This document shows, in pieces, positions 1 to 7,227 of a DNA stretch of 11,303 bases. The position numbers and the translations under genes are program-made. The DNA comes from an uncultured Blautia sp. Its GTDB lineage: Bacteria; Bacillota; Clostridia; Lachnospirales; Lachnospiraceae. The stretch spans positions 1 to 11,303 of the forward strand of contig CALBGI010000025.1 in NCBI GenBank assembly GCA_937893675.1, read 5' to 3'. The notes under the pieces are model-generated. The model had not been told where the DNA came from. It saw only the letters and a list, made by a program, of their open reading frames with translations, and made no database searches. The stretch's first letter is position 1. Every line of letters starts with the position of its first letter.

Positions 1-50
1 TCATCCGTCGCTGTCAGCTTGGGAAGTGCCATCAGGGCTCTTTTTTTCAT
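1..50 (-). CDS. 5' end of an unidentified protein (runs off the window)
   Basis: The ATG at 48-50 lies one base after the TGA stop of the upstream gene (52-54), so translation is probably coupled. A GAAGGA-like ribosome-binding site lies within the end of the upstream gene. Only about 16 codons are visible, reading MKKRALMALPKLTATD. This is too little to identify a family. It is probably the next member of the leftward element operon. Confidence 0.5.
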   Translation of the reverse strand, partial: MKKRALMALPKLTATD

Positions 51-51
51 C

Positions 52-594
52 TCAATTCACCGTCCTTCTTGTCAAATCCACGCCATACCACACATCCGGC
101 AGTAATGTGACACCATCAATTTGTCCTACAGCAACCTGTACGATACTTTCCGAATCCGGCGCTTCCTTCGCAAAAGCAAGGATGTCTCCCAGTCTGCCGG
201 TGGCAACGGGGTCTTTCCCCCGTACCACCGCATAACCGCAGTTCGCCATTGCCCGGTTGGCTGCCACATGGGAACTCCACACCCTGCGCGGGTGATCTAC
301 CATGTAGGCCAAACCATGTAAAAACAGCTCCTCTTTGGTTAGCCGCTTAATCACAGTCAACTCCGTACAGGCGATTTTGGAGTCATGCTCATCTTCATCG
401 ATGTCGCCGCCGGCGTTGACAATATAATATTCCGAATGCTCCAGGCTGGAATAATAACTAAGGCAGTCCAGCGGATTTTCCGCACAGTGAAATCCATTTT
501 CCCTGCAATTTGCTTTTTCAGTCGTATTGAGCCCCATCACAAACTGATAGCCACGGCATATCAGCCCGGGGCGAAAACCCTTATAAGCAATCAT
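52..594 (-). CDS. DUF7666-like hypothetical protein
   Basis: A 180-residue protein of unknown function. I chose the ATG at 592-594 because an AGGAGG box lies 11 nt upstream and the upstream gene ends 25 bp earlier; the same frame stays open further upstream, but that part overlaps the previous gene and encodes an implausible Arg-rich sequence. The N-terminal half (about residues 1-85) has the layout I associate with DUF7666-type proteins of phages and mobile elements: an opening AYKGF, then CRGYQF, then GFHCAENPLDCLSYY, then a YYIVNAGGDI strand. The C-terminal part (about 100-180) includes a Val/Gly-rich segment and shows no motif I know. There is no signal peptide or membrane segment. Several cysteines (13, 30, 37, 44, 76, 119) are present without a clear metal-site spacing. 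The operon context suggests an accessory DNA-processing or host-interaction role, which is inference. Confidence 0.8.
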   Translation of the reverse strand: MIAYKGFRPGLICRGYQFVMGLNTTEKANCRENGFHCAENPLDCLSYYSSLEHSEYYIVNAGGDIDEDEHDSKIACTELTVIKRLTKEELFLHGLAYMVDHPRRVWSSHVAANRAMANCGYAVVRGKDPVATGRLGDILAFAKEAPDSESIVQVAVGQIDGVTLLPDVWYGVDLTRRTVN

Positions 595-619
595 TCTGCA
601 TTTTTCCTCCTTTGCCGGC

Positions 620-1540
620 TCAGCCTGCCTTTGCCATCCCAAAATCCAGCAGCGACATCTGCCCATCCTGAGAAGGCTTTTTTTCCTCCTGCTTGGGTGC
701 CGCCTTGGGTTCCGTCTTTTTCTTCTCTGCCGCCTTCTTGGGTTTGCTCTTTGCAGAGGACTTCCCAGCATACGGCTTGGGAACAAACTTCTCCTCATCC
801 TCATGGTCTTCCTTGGCATCAGGGTCACGGAAATAATCTTCCGCCCACTGATAGCACATATCATCCGGCACATCGCAGCCATATGTCTGCTGTCCGGGAC
901 CAGGGCGGGTTCCGCTTGCTTTTAGTTCATCCTGCACATAATCCCATGCCTTTCGGTTGATGTACTGGAAACAGCGGATCATGTTCTTTTTCGGATGCAT
1001 CGTCAGACGGGCAAACGCCGTATCTTCCATACAGAGCATCTGGATATGCTCGGACACACATTCCTTCATATTTCGCCGTGTCAGTTTTTCTACATCGGTA
1101 CTCACCCTCTGGGTAGAGGCCGCGATTACTTCTTCATCACTCATCGCTTCCAGACGGGCGATTTGCTCCTGCTCCGCGGCTTTCTTCGCCTGCTGTTTGG
1201 CGTCAAATTCCGCTTTGCGCTGGGCTTCAGCCGCCTCATGCTCCGCACGCTTTTTTTCTTCATCTTCTGCGGCGGGCGGTTGTGCCGAATTCCCCTCCTC
1301 AGCAGACTTCTCTTCCCCAGCAGGCGCTACTTCATCCGCAGGTTCCTCCTCTGCATCAGCCAAAGCAGTCTCACCGGCAGAAACCGAAGCCGCCGATACT
1401 GGGACAGTGTCTGTACCTACAGGCGGCACAGGCAAAGATTCCATCTCCTCCAGCTCAAAGGCTTCATCATCCTCAAAGGCTGCAGACGAATCGAACATAC
1501 TGTTTTGCTGCTCCATTGCTATTTCTGAAAAAACACCCAT
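620..1540 (-). CDS. PcfK-like protein with acidic/coiled-coil N-terminus and C-terminal QMSLLDF peptide
   Basis: The 306-residue product starts at the ATG at 1538-1540, which has an AAAGGAG box 8 nt upstream; an in-frame ATG 19 codons earlier has no such site and lies inside a hairpin. Residues 15-95 are acidic, Ala/Pro-rich and probably disordered. Residues 95-135 form a charged Ala/Glu/Lys coiled-coil-like helix. Residues about 155-240 form the only compact domain (helical, with CFQYINRKAWDYVQDEL and QWAEDYF), which resembles PcfK-type proteins encoded by Gram-positive conjugative elements such as the Enterococcus pCF10 family. The molecular role of PcfK proteins is poorly defined. Residues 255-292 are Lys-rich, followed by QMSLLDF at 294-300, which resembles a beta-clamp-binding peptide (QL[S/D]LF type). 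The family assignment is from memory of the pattern and is moderate. Confidence 0.72.
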   Translation of the reverse strand: MGVFSEIAMEQQNSMFDSSAAFEDDEAFELEEMESLPVPPVGTDTVPVSAASVSAGETALADAEEEPADEVAPAGEEKSAEEGNSAQPPAAEDEEKKRAEHEAAEAQRKAEFDAKQQAKKAAEQEQIARLEAMSDEEVIAASTQRVSTDVEKLTRRNMKECVSEHIQMLCMEDTAFARLTMHPKKNMIRCFQYINRKAWDYVQDELKASGTRPGPGQQTYGCDVPDDMCYQWAEDYFRDPDAKEDHEDEEKFVPKPYAGKSSAKSKPKKAAEKKKTEPKAAPKQEEKKPSQDGQMSLLDFGMAKAG

Positions 1541-1556
1541 TGTAAAATCTCCTTTC

Positions 1557-1603
1557 GCAAAAAATGGCATGGAGTAGGCCGTTATGACCCTTTCCATGCC
1601 ATT
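1557..1603 (-). terminator. Hairpin with U-tract just upstream of the PcfK-like gene
   Basis: A perfect 11-bp inverted repeat (AATGGCATGGA at 1563-1573, TCCATGCCATT at 1593-1603) encloses a 19-nt loop. In the leftward transcript the second arm runs into a stretch of six U residues, which is the form of an intrinsic terminator. It sits between the 82-aa gene and the ribosome-binding site of the PcfK-like gene, so it would reduce readthrough within the operon or act as an attenuator. The stem is only moderately GC-rich, so it may instead be a processing or mRNA-stability hairpin. Confidence 0.5.
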
Positions 1604-1612
1604 GTGTGTTGC

Positions 1613-1861
1613 TCACAGCACATATAAAAGTGTGCTGAAGCTGTCAAAACAGTAGCAGACCACGCCAGTATACTGCCTTGACCATTCCTTGATTTTGTCC
1701 TGCACCTCCTGCGCAGTCTTTTGATTGCTCATGTTCCAGGGTGGAGGTACCGTTACGGTAAAGTAGCCATTCTCCAGACAACTTCTGACATCTGCCGGAA
1801 GATTGGAGCACTGCTCATACAGTGCTGTAATCTGGCTTTTCTTCTTTTCTGCAATACGCAT
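1613..1861 (-). CDS. Small hypothetical protein, 82 aa
   Basis: I do not recognise this protein. It is an 82-residue soluble-looking product with a Lys-rich N-terminus (MRIAEKKKSQITALYEQ), a central VTVPPPW segment, an amphipathic helix (about residues 46-63) and a hydrophobic C-terminal strand ending FSTLLYVL. The ATG at 1859-1861 follows the primase stop by 15 bp and has a modest AGGGG box. Tight spacing after the primase gene supports it as a real operon member. The hairpin at 1563-1603 follows about 10 bp after its stop codon. Confidence 0.65.
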   Translation of the reverse strand: MRIAEKKKSQITALYEQCSNLPADVRSCLENGYFTVTVPPPWNMSNQKTAQEVQDKIKEWSRQYTGVVCYCFDSFSTLLYVL

Positions 1862-1876
1862 CTGACCCCTATCCCT

Positions 1877-3670
1877 TCATTCCTGTTTTTGAGCAGGCTC
1901 CGGAAGTCTTTTACACAAGAATGGGGAGAAGCGTACCGGCGCAAAATCCCGGCAGTCATTCACATAGAAGTATGTGCGTTTGCCTTGGCAGTCCAGTTCC
2001 ACCACATCAGATGGAGCCAACGGACGGCCTCTGTAATCTTCCGGCAAATGCTCATTAAAGTCCAGGAACAGGCGCCCCAGCACTTCCATGTCATTCTGCC
2101 CCTTTGGGCAACAGACCTCTGCGCTCCATACCGTCTGATAGGCGGCAGCAGGCGGCTGTTCATATCCAGCCTTACGCAGTGCATCCAGTTGCTTGAACGC
2201 GAAAGGTACCGTCTGTGTCTCACCCAGGCAAAGCTGGTAAATGCAAAACCTCCGGAAAACTCTCTGGCTGTCCAGAAGATCCTTCAGCACCTGATTGCCC
2301 TGAGCAAGAAATATCTGATACTCTTCCTTTGTCAGCCCCAGATACTCTGTCAGGTCCAAATCTTTCTCCGCTCTGGTGTGCCAAAGCTCGACGCAGCCAT
2401 CTATATAAGTAAAATCACACTTACCGCACAGATATTGCTGCTTAAAATTCATTCTCTGCACCTCCTTTTCCCTCTGTTCTTTCTCCCGAAGGGCAAGCTG
2501 CCAATCATCAAACCCTTTATAATTCGGATTCCAGGTCAGCCGACGACATGCCATTCCATTTTTTCGGGCCATCAGATAGATCTTAGATGCCCCATTAGAG
2601 GTCATTTGGTTACTGTACTTATCCATATCATGAGCCTCAATGATCTCCTCAGTGCCATTCTGTGCCAACAGTGCAAACAGCGTATCCAACTGGCTTGTGT
2701 TGTTTGCGCCGGCAATCGCCGCAAAAGTCCGGTTTGTCAGGCAGTGTGAGATGTCTGCTTTCAGCAGTCCCTCAATGACATAGACCACCCGAGCAGATGG
2801 ATTGCCGATAAAATGTACCGGGCTCCCGGATGTGACACCCATATTTTTGGACGAGGACGAAAACCAGATGTATTTGGCTCCTGACTTATCCGGTGGATCA
2901 TCTTTTTGCTTGAGCGGACTATCCAAAAGTATCTGCAGGCCATGTATCATACCGTCGTATCCCACAGCTGGAATCAAAATCCCTGCGTTTTTTCGGTAGA
3001 AGTTCATGGTCCAGCGCCCGCTGTCATCCAGATAAAAGCCGGGCACCCCCTCCACCTTGCATCCCTGTTTCATCAGCCGCTCGGTAATGGAGCGGCAAAG
3101 GAAAGGGGGTGGAGTGCTCTTGAACCCAATCCGGTCGATCTGTTCATCCGACAGTCCCCGTTTTGGGGAGTGCAGATGGTTGCGGTGGGCAGGCTGAAGA
3201 GGCAGCATAGCGAGCAGCAGCGAAAGCGTTTGATGAATTTCCTGTCCGCTGGCCCGTTCTGCTTGCTGCACTGTTTTTAGTTCGCCCCTCCTCTCATATC
3301 CGGCAAGGTCGGTCTGAGTCCCCGAAACCGGGGACCCAGTGCCAGCCTGCTGGTTTCCTGCCATCTCATATCCAGAGTTCGGCCGTTCCCTGTGAAAATC
3401 GTTGCACAGGGCTTCTCCTATCTCCCAATACGCATCGGATGTAGTCGTATTGTTTAGCCGCGCATAAAGCGCAAGCATACCGCCATGCTCATCACAATAA
3501 TTGCACCGCCAGACATTTTTGACGAAATTCACATTCATCTTGCCGCGGCGGTCACCACAAAACGGGCAATCCACATATACACTGTTTGCCTGTCGGCGTC
3601 TGATTCGTAGATGTAGAAGTTCCACTACATCCATAATACCGAACGGAAAATCTCCTGGATATGAGTCCAT
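1877..3670 (-). CDS. CHC2-type zinc-finger DNA primase with Toprim core and YodL-like C-terminal domain
   Basis: A 597-residue DnaG-related primase that would make RNA primers for replication of the element or its transferred strand. The start is the ATG at 3668-3670, preceded by GGGAGGGAG; the ATG nine codons upstream lacks a ribosome-binding site. The N-terminal zinc finger uses C35/C38 (CPFC) and C56/C59 (CNYC), with Cys where DnaG commonly has His. Residues about 170-390 form a DUF3854/Toprim-like core: the IPAVGYDG strand, the catalytic-type glutamate E300 in VIEGLLKAD, and the DxD pair D348/D350 in AHDMD. After a charged helix (about 392-406), residues 510-590 resemble a YodL domain (FNEHLPEDYRG...SDVVELDCQGK...YFYVND), known from other ICE proteins. 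Residues 407-470 include C415/C418/C426 and an EYLGLTKEEYQIFLAQG helix. A strong Shine-Dalgarno precedes Met407, so the C-terminal part may also be made separately. Confidence 0.88.
   Translation of the reverse strand: MDSYPGDFPFGIMDVVELLHLRIRRRQANSVYVDCPFCGDRRGKMNVNFVKNVWRCNYCDEHGGMLALYARLNNTTTSDAYWEIGEALCNDFHRERPNSGYEMAGNQQAGTGSPVSGTQTDLAGYERRGELKTVQQAERASGQEIHQTLSLLLAMLPLQPAHRNHLHSPKRGLSDEQIDRIGFKSTPPPFLCRSITERLMKQGCKVEGVPGFYLDDSGRWTMNFYRKNAGILIPAVGYDGMIHGLQILLDSPLKQKDDPPDKSGAKYIWFSSSSKNMGVTSGSPVHFIGNPSARVVYVIEGLLKADISHCLTNRTFAAIAGANNTSQLDTLFALLAQNGTEEIIEAHDMDKYSNQMTSNGASKIYLMARKNGMACRRLTWNPNYKGFDDWQLALREKEQREKEVQRMNFKQQYLCGKCDFTYIDGCVELWHTRAEKDLDLTEYLGLTKEEYQIFLAQGNQVLKDLLDSQRVFRRFCIYQLCLGETQTVPFAFKQLDALRKAGYEQPPAAAYQTVWSAEVCCPKGQNDMEVLGRLFLDFNEHLPEDYRGRPLAPSDVVELDCQGKRTYFYVNDCRDFAPVRFSPFLCKRLPEPAQKQE
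2450..2469 (-). promoter_or_regulatory. Strong internal ribosome-binding site inside the primase gene
   Basis: In the leftward mRNA, AAAAGGAGGTG (2459-2469) lies 8 nt upstream of the in-frame ATG at 2450-2452 (Met407 of the primase). It is the best Shine-Dalgarno match in the whole operon. Initiation here would give a separate 191-residue protein with the Cys-containing segment and the YodL-like domain, ending at the same stop codon. Whether it is used is not shown by sequence alone. Confidence 0.55.
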
Positions 3671-3712
3671 CTGTTCTCCCTCCCTTCTTGGCCCCATAGA
3701 TGGGGCTGCTTA

Positions 3713-4870
3713 TCATCCGGCTTTCTGTGCGGCCATACCATCGAGCATGATCTGCGCCGCAGCACGAACGATATTGTTGGTGCTCTTGTTGCCTGGGGTG
3801 AGGTAGAATTTCAGACTCACCGGACGCTCCTTGGCAACTGTTGCCATGGTCTTTCCTTTGCTCAGACCGCTATCCACCACCACATTCTGCGCTTCTTCAA
3901 AGGTCATTACCTTCAAGATGTCTTCTACCGGAGTGCTCTCCGTATAAGAAGGCGCCACAGGCTGATCGGGTGCTTCCTGTTGGACAACAGGCGCCACAGG
4001 CAGTTCTTCCGGTTCATCCGATTGGAATACGGAGGCGGCCGGCTGCTCAGACGCATCATCCTGTTTTGGACTGCTATCCAATGTAACCTCGCGGCTCGGT
4101 ACCGGCAGCTCCATATTGGGAGCATTCTCCTCTACCTTGCCGGCAGGCAGTGTATCCATATTCTCCTTCTCTTCTGCAGCCATCTGCTGGACAGTGGGCT
4201 GTACCGGAGAAACCGGGGACTGTTCATTCTGAACCGGCTTTGCCGCAGGTTTCTGAATAGGCGCCGGACGAGCAGGCGCATTACGGCGCTCTACGGCGTT
4301 CTGAGGCGTTCTCTCCAGCTGGGCATGAACTTCCCCACCAGATTGCCGCAGCGCCGCTCCAGGGGCTTCTACGGGCCTCTGCGCCGCATTTGGCATCGGT
4401 TGCTGGATATGAGCTGTCCCGGAAAGCGGAATACTGCTTCCAAACACCTTGCCCGTACTGTCAACAGCAACATCGGCAAACTGCAGACCAAAACCGGCAT
4501 CCGACAGCGCAGCACTCAATGCCTCATCCTGGGCAGCCTGCACATAGTCGGTACCTTCTTCCGCACTGTGCTGCGAGATGTAACTGCTAATGGGCTCTGC
4601 ATCACTGCGGTCCAGATAGACTCTGGCCTCCATAATCGCAAGCTGTTCCGTGATCCGCAGGGTAGTCAGTTTCATGCGGCCCTGGGGGTGGCGCAGACGG
4701 AACCACAGTTTCTGATAAGGCAATTCCAACTGCAGCATTTCCTCATTTGTCTTTCTGGACACCTTATGGCGCAGAAATTTGAGCGGGTCAAAGCCCGGCA
4801 CCTTGTTCAGTTCTGCCACTGCCGGAATTGTTTTGTACATCATAGGCATCGGATTACTTTTTTCGTTCAT
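3713..4870 (-). CDS. Putative single-strand annealing protein (SSAP) with long linker and ExoX-like C-terminal domain
   Basis: A 385-residue protein with the ATG at 4868-4870 and an AAAGGAG box 8 nt upstream. Residues about 12-135 form a compact domain (LNKVPGFDPLKFL, LWFRLRHPQGRMKL, then ALSAALSDAGFGLQF). This pattern resembles phage and ICE annealing proteins of the Rad52/Sak/ERF group, in which a short strand-rich core is followed by an A-rich helix and AGFG. Residues 136-315 are a Pro/Gln/Ala-rich, probably disordered linker. Residues 318-382 (MTFEEAQNVVV, GLSKGKTMATVA, then a hydrophobic helix) resemble the ExoX-type C-terminal domain often attached to such proteins. The operon also encodes a YqaJ exonuclease, the usual partner of an SSAP. 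The annealing role is inference from faint similarity plus context; the gene itself is clear. Confidence 0.6.
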   Translation of the reverse strand: MNEKSNPMPMMYKTIPAVAELNKVPGFDPLKFLRHKVSRKTNEEMLQLELPYQKLWFRLRHPQGRMKLTTLRITEQLAIMEARVYLDRSDAEPISSYISQHSAEEGTDYVQAAQDEALSAALSDAGFGLQFADVAVDSTGKVFGSSIPLSGTAHIQQPMPNAAQRPVEAPGAALRQSGGEVHAQLERTPQNAVERRNAPARPAPIQKPAAKPVQNEQSPVSPVQPTVQQMAAEEKENMDTLPAGKVEENAPNMELPVPSREVTLDSSPKQDDASEQPAASVFQSDEPEELPVAPVVQQEAPDQPVAPSYTESTPVEDILKVMTFEEAQNVVVDSGLSKGKTMATVAKERPVSLKFYLTPGNKSTNNIVRAAAQIMLDGMAAQKAG

Positions 4871-4939
4871 GTTGGAAACTCCTTTCTGACATAAAAATAG
4901 GAGACGCCAAGTGCTATTTCTGCATCTGACCTCTCTTTT

Positions 4940-7213
4940 TTAACTTGCGTTCTTCAATTGTTCTTCCAATGCAGCTGGAATGGGGATACCGGCTTTCTTT
5001 GCGTAGGCTTTGAAATACATCTGGATACGCATACCCAGCAGCGTATTTCGCTTTCCAATCTCATTACGATGGATTGCCATAAACAATACCTGTTTCTGCC
5101 CAATCAGCACCACCCGCTTTTTAGCGCGCGTGATTCCAGTGTAGAGCAGATTACGATACATCATGATAGTGTGCGCTTTGAGCAGCGGCATAATGACTGT
5201 TTCATACTCAGAGCCCATAGCCTTGTGGATCGTAGTAGCATAAGCCAGATCCACATTGCTCAAATCATCTACGCCATATTCCAGCGTCCTGCCAGCACCA
5301 AAATCCATGCCGATCTTTTTGCCCTGGTCAGTGTCCTTAATATACCGGATGAAACCCAAATCACCATTAGATACCTTTTCTGTGTTCTTGGTCTGCATGA
5401 TGCGGTCATTGATCCGGAATATCTTGGGGCCAAACTTGATTTCCTCCTCCGCAGAGCGGAATGGGTTGACCAATTCACGAATGGTCTCATTCAGCTGTTC
5501 CGACGACGCGGCGCCTTCTGAACGGAAAGGTGAAAGAATCTGCACATTCTCAATGCCACTCTCCTGTATCTCCAAACAATACCGTTCTGTAATCTTTTCA
5601 GCGGTGTCTTCCTGACTATCACCAGACACGAAAACAAAGTCCGGTCCGTAAAACAGTTTGGTATTGCCCTCGTTGATAAATTTGGCATTATAGGCAATCA
5701 GACTATCCTTCGACTGACGGAAAATCTGATCCAGCACCGTTACTGGGACGATTTTGGTTTCGATGATTTCACGAAACACATTTCCGGCTCCTACGCTCGG
5801 AAGCTGATCTGGGTCGCCTACCAGCACGATTCTGGCATTTATCTTCATGCGTTCAAAAAATTTCTCAGCAAGCCACATATCCACCATGGAAAACTCATCC
5901 ACAATGATTAAATCGGCCGACAGTGGCTCTGACTTTCTGTTCCGGCTACCCTCATCCTCTTCACTGGTCAGTCCCAGACCACTGTGTAATGTTCGGGCAT
6001 CCTCAAAGCCGGTACTCTCCGACATCCTGCGGCTTGCCCGACCGGTAGGTGCCATAAGAGCAATTTTGCCATCAGGGTACAGCCGCCGGTAAACCTCAAG
6101 TATCGTCCGCAGCACTGTTGTTTTACCAGTACCAGGAGAACCCGTAATCACTGACAAGCCATGCCTAAATGCTGCATAGACCGCAGCCTCCTGCTGTGCA
6201 GACAAGCGCAGTCCCATTTCAACCTTGACCTGTTCCAGTACCGGCGCAATATGCTCTACTGGCATCTGGGCGACCAGACGCTGGGCGATCCGGCGCGCCG
6301 TTTCGTCCTCTTGGGCAAACACTCTGGGAAGATAGATATTATCCTTCACGGAAACGATTGCTCCATTCAGGATCATTTCCTGCATCATATCCCTGACTTC
6401 CTGCTGATGCAGGCGAAGCTCCGGTACAGGTATCTTCTCATTGAGCAGTTTCAGCGCTGATTTCTCCAGTTCTTCAGAACTGATGTACAGATGGCCTCGT
6501 TTACTCTTGCCCTCATCCAGCGCACAAAAGACAGCCCCTTTGATACGCATAGGGTCATGGAGATTGCCCCCGCTCTTTTGTACGATTGCATCTACCCGCC
6601 GAAATCCAAAGCCGGAGATCTGGCAAAGCTCAAATGGGCTCTTTTCCAAAATCTCTACGCTGGTCGGGCCGAAATATTGATATATTTTCAATGCCGTCTT
6701 GGGAGTAATCTTAAACGGTGCCAGCAAGGTCATAATTCCTTGGAGCATACGGTTTTCTGCATAAGAAGCTTTGATGTCCTCCAATTTATTTTCCGTAATG
6801 CCCCGGATCTCCAACAGCCGCTCCGGCTGGTGTTCCAGAATATCCAGTGTGTCCACACCGAACCGCTCCACAATGTCTGCGGCGGTTTTGGGACCAATCC
6901 CTTTGATAAGCCCGGAGGCAAGATAGCCCTCTACGCCGTTTTTTGTTCTGGGCACAATTTCACGCCACTGCTCCACCTGGAGCTGGACACCATACTTGCC
7001 TTTTGCCCATTCCCCATCCAGTTCCAACTCTACCGCATCTGTCCGTGGAATCTCATACCCCACAGCTGTAAAGCGGATCAAATGGTCTTTGTACCGCCTG
7101 TTTGACCTGGCCTCAGCTGGCACGCTCTGGTCTGCGGTTTTTACACTGACGATACAAAACTTATTGGCAGGATTATAAAAAATCGTCCCGTCGTAGGTAC
7201 CAATACAATTCAT
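4940..7213 (-). CDS. recD2: RecD2-like ATP-dependent DNA helicase (superfamily 1B)
   Basis: This 757-residue protein unwinds duplex DNA 5' to 3' if it behaves like other RecD2/TraA-type helicases. The start is the ATG at 7211-7213 with GAGGTG 8 nt upstream, 14 bp after the exonuclease stop. An N-terminal OB-like region (1-90) is followed by helix-hairpin-helix repeats (about 98-210: GLIKGIGPKTAADI, IRGITENKLEDI, ISGFGFRRVDAI). The motor shows Walker A GSPGTGKTT (358-366), motif Ia APTGRASRRM (388-397), Walker B VDEFSM (438-443), motif III GDPDQLPSVGAG (466-477), the UvrD-like 2B/SH3 region, motif V YATTIHKAMGSEYE (658-671) and motif VI YTGITRAKK (691-699). All key residues are present and the length matches the family. 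It has no RecB/RecC partners here, as expected for RecD2. The element copy is probably dedicated to replication or recombination of the element. Confidence 0.93.
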   Translation of the reverse strand: MNCIGTYDGTIFYNPANKFCIVSVKTADQSVPAEARSNRRYKDHLIRFTAVGYEIPRTDAVELELDGEWAKGKYGVQLQVEQWREIVPRTKNGVEGYLASGLIKGIGPKTAADIVERFGVDTLDILEHQPERLLEIRGITENKLEDIKASYAENRMLQGIMTLLAPFKITPKTALKIYQYFGPTSVEILEKSPFELCQISGFGFRRVDAIVQKSGGNLHDPMRIKGAVFCALDEGKSKRGHLYISSEELEKSALKLLNEKIPVPELRLHQQEVRDMMQEMILNGAIVSVKDNIYLPRVFAQEDETARRIAQRLVAQMPVEHIAPVLEQVKVEMGLRLSAQQEAAVYAAFRHGLSVITGSPGTGKTTVLRTILEVYRRLYPDGKIALMAPTGRASRRMSESTGFEDARTLHSGLGLTSEEDEGSRNRKSEPLSADLIIVDEFSMVDMWLAEKFFERMKINARIVLVGDPDQLPSVGAGNVFREIIETKIVPVTVLDQIFRQSKDSLIAYNAKFINEGNTKLFYGPDFVFVSGDSQEDTAEKITERYCLEIQESGIENVQILSPFRSEGAASSEQLNETIRELVNPFRSAEEEIKFGPKIFRINDRIMQTKNTEKVSNGDLGFIRYIKDTDQGKKIGMDFGAGRTLEYGVDDLSNVDLAYATTIHKAMGSEYETVIMPLLKAHTIMMYRNLLYTGITRAKKRVVLIGQKQVLFMAIHRNEIGKRNTLLGMRIQMYFKAYAKKAGIPIPAALEEQLKNAS

Positions 7214-7227
7214 CCTTTTTCACCTCA

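Noticed and set aside
595..882. N-terminal extension of the DUF7666-like gene to 882
   Set aside because: It would overlap the PcfK-like gene in another frame and encodes an Arg-rich, non-protein-like sequence; the ATG at 592-594 has a proper ribosome-binding site.
385..1577. Several long plus-strand frames (191, 206 and 177 codons)
   Set aside because: They mirror the low-complexity Ala/Glu/Lys-rich PcfK-like gene; Ser/Phe/Cys-rich or Arg/Phe-rich products are artefacts of that base composition.
1721..2749. 342-codon open frame on the plus strand
   Set aside because: Antisense to the primase gene and the 82-aa gene, with no plausible start signal or recognisable domain.
3980..4894. 304-codon open frame on the plus strand
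   Set aside because: It is fully antisense to the clear 385-aa gene, lacks a ribosome-binding site and has an Arg/Leu/His-rich composition typical of a reverse-strand shadow.
4871..4939. AAATAG/CTATTT inverted repeat and a three-codon ATG CAG AAA TAG frame between the helicase and the SSAP candidate
   Set aside because: The arms are only 6 bp and AT-rich, and a three-codon frame is expected by chance; neither is strong enough to list as a feature.
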